From Anseranas semipalmata (taxonomy: Eukaryota; Chordata; Aves; Anseriformes; Anseranatidae), in the NCBI GenBank assembly GCA_013399115.1, contig VXAA01000604.1, positions 796,016-860,015 on the forward strand: DNA of 64,000 nucleotides. The letters are read 5' to 3'. The stretch's first letter is position 1, and every line of letters begins with the position of its first letter. The position numbers and the translations under genes are program-made. Shown here piece by piece: positions 60,771-64,000 of the stretch. The notes under the pieces were generated by a model that saw only the letters and a program-made list of their open reading frames with translations, was not told the DNA's origin and ran no database searches.

Positions 60771-62844
60771 ACGCGTGGGAGCAGGGTTGGTACAGACGGG
60801 TCCTACCCTGGGGAGCCAAGTATCAGTGTTTTTAGCAGCAGGCAGTCACTTTGGGTGCAAACACTTCATTCCACAGACTCCCCAGTTTTCCATCGACGCC
60901 TCCCTCCCCCAGGGAGATACCAGCCCACCGGCACGTTAAACGATGCTTGCCCGCAACGAGCCGCGGTGAGGTGTTCCCGTGACGTGGGAGCCCTCCTGCG
61001 CCATCCCGGCAGGCACCGTGGGAGGAAGGACGCTGCTGACGTGGGCTGGGGAAAGCCCTCGGCCTCGCCCGCCGTGCAGGGCTGGGACGTGCCGCCTGCG
61101 TTGCGTTAGGAGCCGGCAGCTCCGATCGGCGCGTGGGCAACCGGCGCTGCCAGAACCTGCTCGCCCAGCAGCGCCGATGGCCGCTTCCCCGCATTTTTCG
61201 TTGGTGACTTGCAAGCAGGCTTCCTGTTTGTGAGATGATAGAGAACAACCACAGCCTGGATGAGCACACTGTGCCAAAGCCCGGCTCATCCCTGCCACGG
61301 CATTTACTGGATGCTGCCTTGGCTTGGTGCTGTTGTGAAAGCTTTCTTCCTCTTCCAGCAGCTCAGAAACCAAGAGCTGGGGCTGCAAATCACTAAATCA
61401 GCTTTAAAATAGTTGCAGGGGTTGCAGTCTGTGCTCTCGTCACTAATTTGGGGCATCACGGGGGAGAATGAGGTGCTTTTTGAAGTTTCTCTCTGAACAC
61501 AAAACAGAAAATGGAAGATCTGCAGGCTGGGCATCAGGGGTGATTACCCACCCGGATCCACACCTGCTGGGAAAGGAACGCTCACTGCTGGCACCTAGAA
61601 GAAGACATTTACCTTCTCCCCATGATGAAGCCTTTCCAAGCCCAGTCCAGCTAAAAAGGATTAGCCAGAAACATCAGTGCCACCATCGAGGTGGCACCCC
61701 ACAGGTCCCTGGGACATGGGGACATCTCCTCCAGGCATTAGCACGGAATGAGGACCCTGGGTTGCGGGGCAGGTGCATGGCTTCTTGCCTGCACCGAGGA
61801 GCAGGCGAGGGCATCGCTCATCAGAGCAATCTCGTCCCTCCTCCCGAGGGCTGTGGCAGGCCCCAGGCAGCTGGGGCTGGTGTAGGATGAGGGCAATCCC
61901 ATCCCACAGCTGGGGACAGGAGGTGCTGCCCCAGGGCACAAAGCCCAAGGGAAGGGACCAGGGCTGCTGATGGTGCCTGGGGCTGGGGAGGGCTGCAGGG
62001 CTCAGCTACCGAGGTGCAAACCCTGGGCTCAGCCTGGTAAGGGCTGCACGTGGCGTTATTTTGGCTTTCTGCAGAGGTGGCGATGTGGGGAGGGTTGCGG
62101 GGGTGCCGGTGGGGCTCAGCCAGTGGTACCCCAGGGACTGGCACTGCCACTGGTGTCCTGCGCTGCTCCTTCACAGCAGAGAGGGAAGGGGAGCTGCTGG
62201 TCTGTAGCCAGCACCTGCGGGTGGGCAGGGGAGGTCCCCATGCCCCCCTGATCCCAGCTTGGGTGTCCCAGTGCTCGCTTTGCGTGGTGGCTGAGCTCCT
62301 GGAGCTGCCCGGCACATCCCATAGTGAGGTGCCTCTCCCCAGCCTCCAGCATCCCTCCTTTCTCTAGGTTGTCCAGGCTGGCGAGGCCACCAGGACCCAT
62401 GTCCCCAGCACTGGGGGGTGGCACCCGGGTGAAGGACCGAGAGGACCCCATGCACTCTCGCAGGATTCAGCGCACCCTGGCAATGGTCCCTCTAAACGTG
62501 AATGTCCCAGGCTTGGTGGCATGTGTTGATAGCCAGGGGGTGTCCCTGTGCGCCCCCCCGCCTGTGCTGGGCTGTGGTGGCTGGGATGGGTCCATGGAGC
62601 GGCTGGAGAAGTCGGGTCCTTGGCGTGTCCCTTTGGTGCTGGCCGGGAGCACCGAGGGCCACCACGGGCTGGCGGTCCCTGGGGTGAGGACCGCAGGGTG
62701 CTCTGCAGGATGCTGGGGGCAGTGTCACCCTGGCTGATGCGGGGACATTTCTGGGTGGAAATCCCACCTGGGGCAATGACACAGCCTCTCTGGGATGGAT
62801 CTTGCATTGCCAACATCTCCCCGAATGCTGAGGCTGCCCAGATT

Positions 62845-62895
62845 AAAAAAACAAAACAAAACAAAACAAAAACAGTCAGAGGTAATAATAATAAT
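62845..62895. repeat. (CAAAA)n and (TAA)n simple repeats
   Basis: An A-rich run with CAAAA units (62845-62873) is followed shortly by TAATAATAATAA (62883-62895). It may mark the A-rich end of an old retroposed sequence, but no body is recognisable. Confidence 0.8.
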
Positions 62896-64000
62896 TGCTG
62901 TGGCTCTTGGGGCAGTTTGGAGTGGGGACAGCTGGCTGTTGCCAATGCTGCTGATGTCCCATAGCCCATGTTGGATGGTGCTGTGCCTCAGTTTCCCCAT
63001 CCACACAGATGGCTGCAGGGTCCCTCTCCTGCTCCAGGCGTGCTCCCGGTGGGAACAGCAGACGTCCTTTGCTCCAAGTTGCTCCTGCGTGGCCCTGGCA
63101 AAGCCGGAGCTCGTGTCACGGCTCTGAAGCCCCGGTGTGGCGGTTCCCCGGGCATCAGCAGGGATTTGGCTCAAAGCAGCCGGGACTATCACCATGCCAC
63201 AAGTAACACGGGTCTGGCGGGGAACCCTGCGCACCTGTGATGCCAGTTTTGTTTGGCCTGTGAAGAAACCCTCTCTCTGCTTCCCCAAACCACCCAAAAC
63301 TGGTGACTGCACCCACAGCAGGGGTGGGCTCTCACTGCATCTTACCCTGGCCAAGCACAGAGAAAATCCCGATGTTCTCGAAGCGTTGCTTTGCTCGGCT
63401 GTGCCGTTTCTCTCCTTTCCCTCCCCGGGGAAGCACGTGGGCACGACCTGGTGCTGCTGATCCAGCAGGTGCTGCTGGAGTGGGGGGAAATCGTGCGTGT
63501 CCCCCTCGAATACCAGCTCAGGGCTGCGGTGCCTGCTCGGAGGGGTTTTCTGCCCTTGCATGGGGCAGGAAAGGTGCTGAGCCTCCTTGGGGCGATGTGA
63601 GCCGGCCCCTGCCGAACCAGACGGGGTCTGGGCTCCAGCCGGGGTTCTGGTATTGAACCCTGCACATAGCAAAGGGCTTGCTTCTGTTGACCTCCCTAGG
63701 AAGCGATGTCCCTGCCCGCGCAGGGAGCGTTGGCATTTCGCACCGCTGGGCACTGCACTCTCACCAGGTAAAGGCTCCAGGAGCACCGAGCGATGGGACA
63801 GCCTCCTGTGCATCCCCTTTTAAAGCCATAAAAGTGCCTGTGTCCCCTTCAGCTCTGTCACCAGCAGGTCTTGGGAGCTCTGGAGTGGTTAAGGCAGCGT
63901 CATCTCCCTGCAGGTGTAATGGGAATTCTCCACTCTGGGGCTCAGGGATGGATGTGTTCAAGGCAGGATGAGGCCGAAGCCCTTGAGGACAACTCGGGAC

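Larger units (their letters stand above)
59641..64000. other. GC-rich intergenic or intronic sequence, no recognisable gene
   Basis: Long frames (for example 62725-63813 minus, 362 codons; 60110-60772 minus, 220 codons) are products of low stop density in GC-rich DNA; they read through simple repeats and show no domains. No promoter or poly(A) pair is evident. Confidence 0.5.

Noticed and set aside
62725..63813. 362-codon minus-strand reading frame
   Set aside because: It reads through a CAAAA simple repeat (the IIIITS and CFCFVLFCFF region) and shows no domain. Stop codons are rare in this GC-rich stretch, so it is most likely a chance frame.

Overview
The window looks like a piece of a bird (or at least sauropsid) nuclear genome. 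It carries split vertebrate genes with GT-AG introns, CpG-rich promoters, diverged CR1 LINE fragments and AATAAA signals, and no bacterial or organellar gene organisation. NELFB, which is adjacent to ENTPD-type genes here, lies at human 9q34.3 among several ENTPD genes. A location on the corresponding small bird chromosome is therefore likely, but I cannot prove it from the sequence. Single Ns at 13048 and 23226 and a 33-base N gap near 35534 show that this is an assembled contig.

Layout. (1) 1-9.3 kb: a GC-rich CpG block at the very start, then about 7 kb with no recognisable protein, one ancient CR1-like repeat, a possible noncoding exon and a plus-strand AATAAA. (2) 9350-20850, minus strand: a complete nine-exon NTPDase (ENTPD2-like ecto-nucleotidase family) gene. 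I rebuilt all nine exons by hand; the phases agree and give a 500-residue protein. Its two membrane anchors and most cysteines are kept, but its catalytic residues are replaced. (3) 23016-33896, plus strand: the full thirteen-exon NELFB gene (577 residues), with its start 2.2 kb from the NTPDase start in head-to-head orientation. A well-formed extra exon inside intron 7 would introduce a premature stop. (4) 34-46 kb: long intergenic DNA with a CR1 reverse-transcriptase remnant and the N gap. (5) 46.2-52.5 kb, plus strand: a two-exon gene for an unrecognised single-pass membrane protein of 92-93 residues, with CCAAT and TATA-like promoter elements, a NAGNAG acceptor and a candidate poly(A) signal. 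(6) 53.4-58 kb, plus strand: a P2Y-like class A GPCR of 316 residues encoded in one exon, with probable upstream noncoding exons and a poly(A) signal. (7) 58-64 kb: GC-rich sequence with one more CR1 fragment and simple repeats; I recognise no gene there.

How the parts relate. NELFB is a housekeeping subunit of the NELF transcription-pausing complex and is unrelated in function to its neighbours. The NTPDase-like protein and the P2Y-like receptor both belong to purinergic (extracellular nucleotide) families, yet each has lost residues used for nucleotide hydrolysis or binding in its relatives. The most interesting content is therefore a predicted NTPDase pseudoenzyme, an orphan P2Y-like receptor, a small unrecognised membrane protein and a candidate NELFB poison exon.
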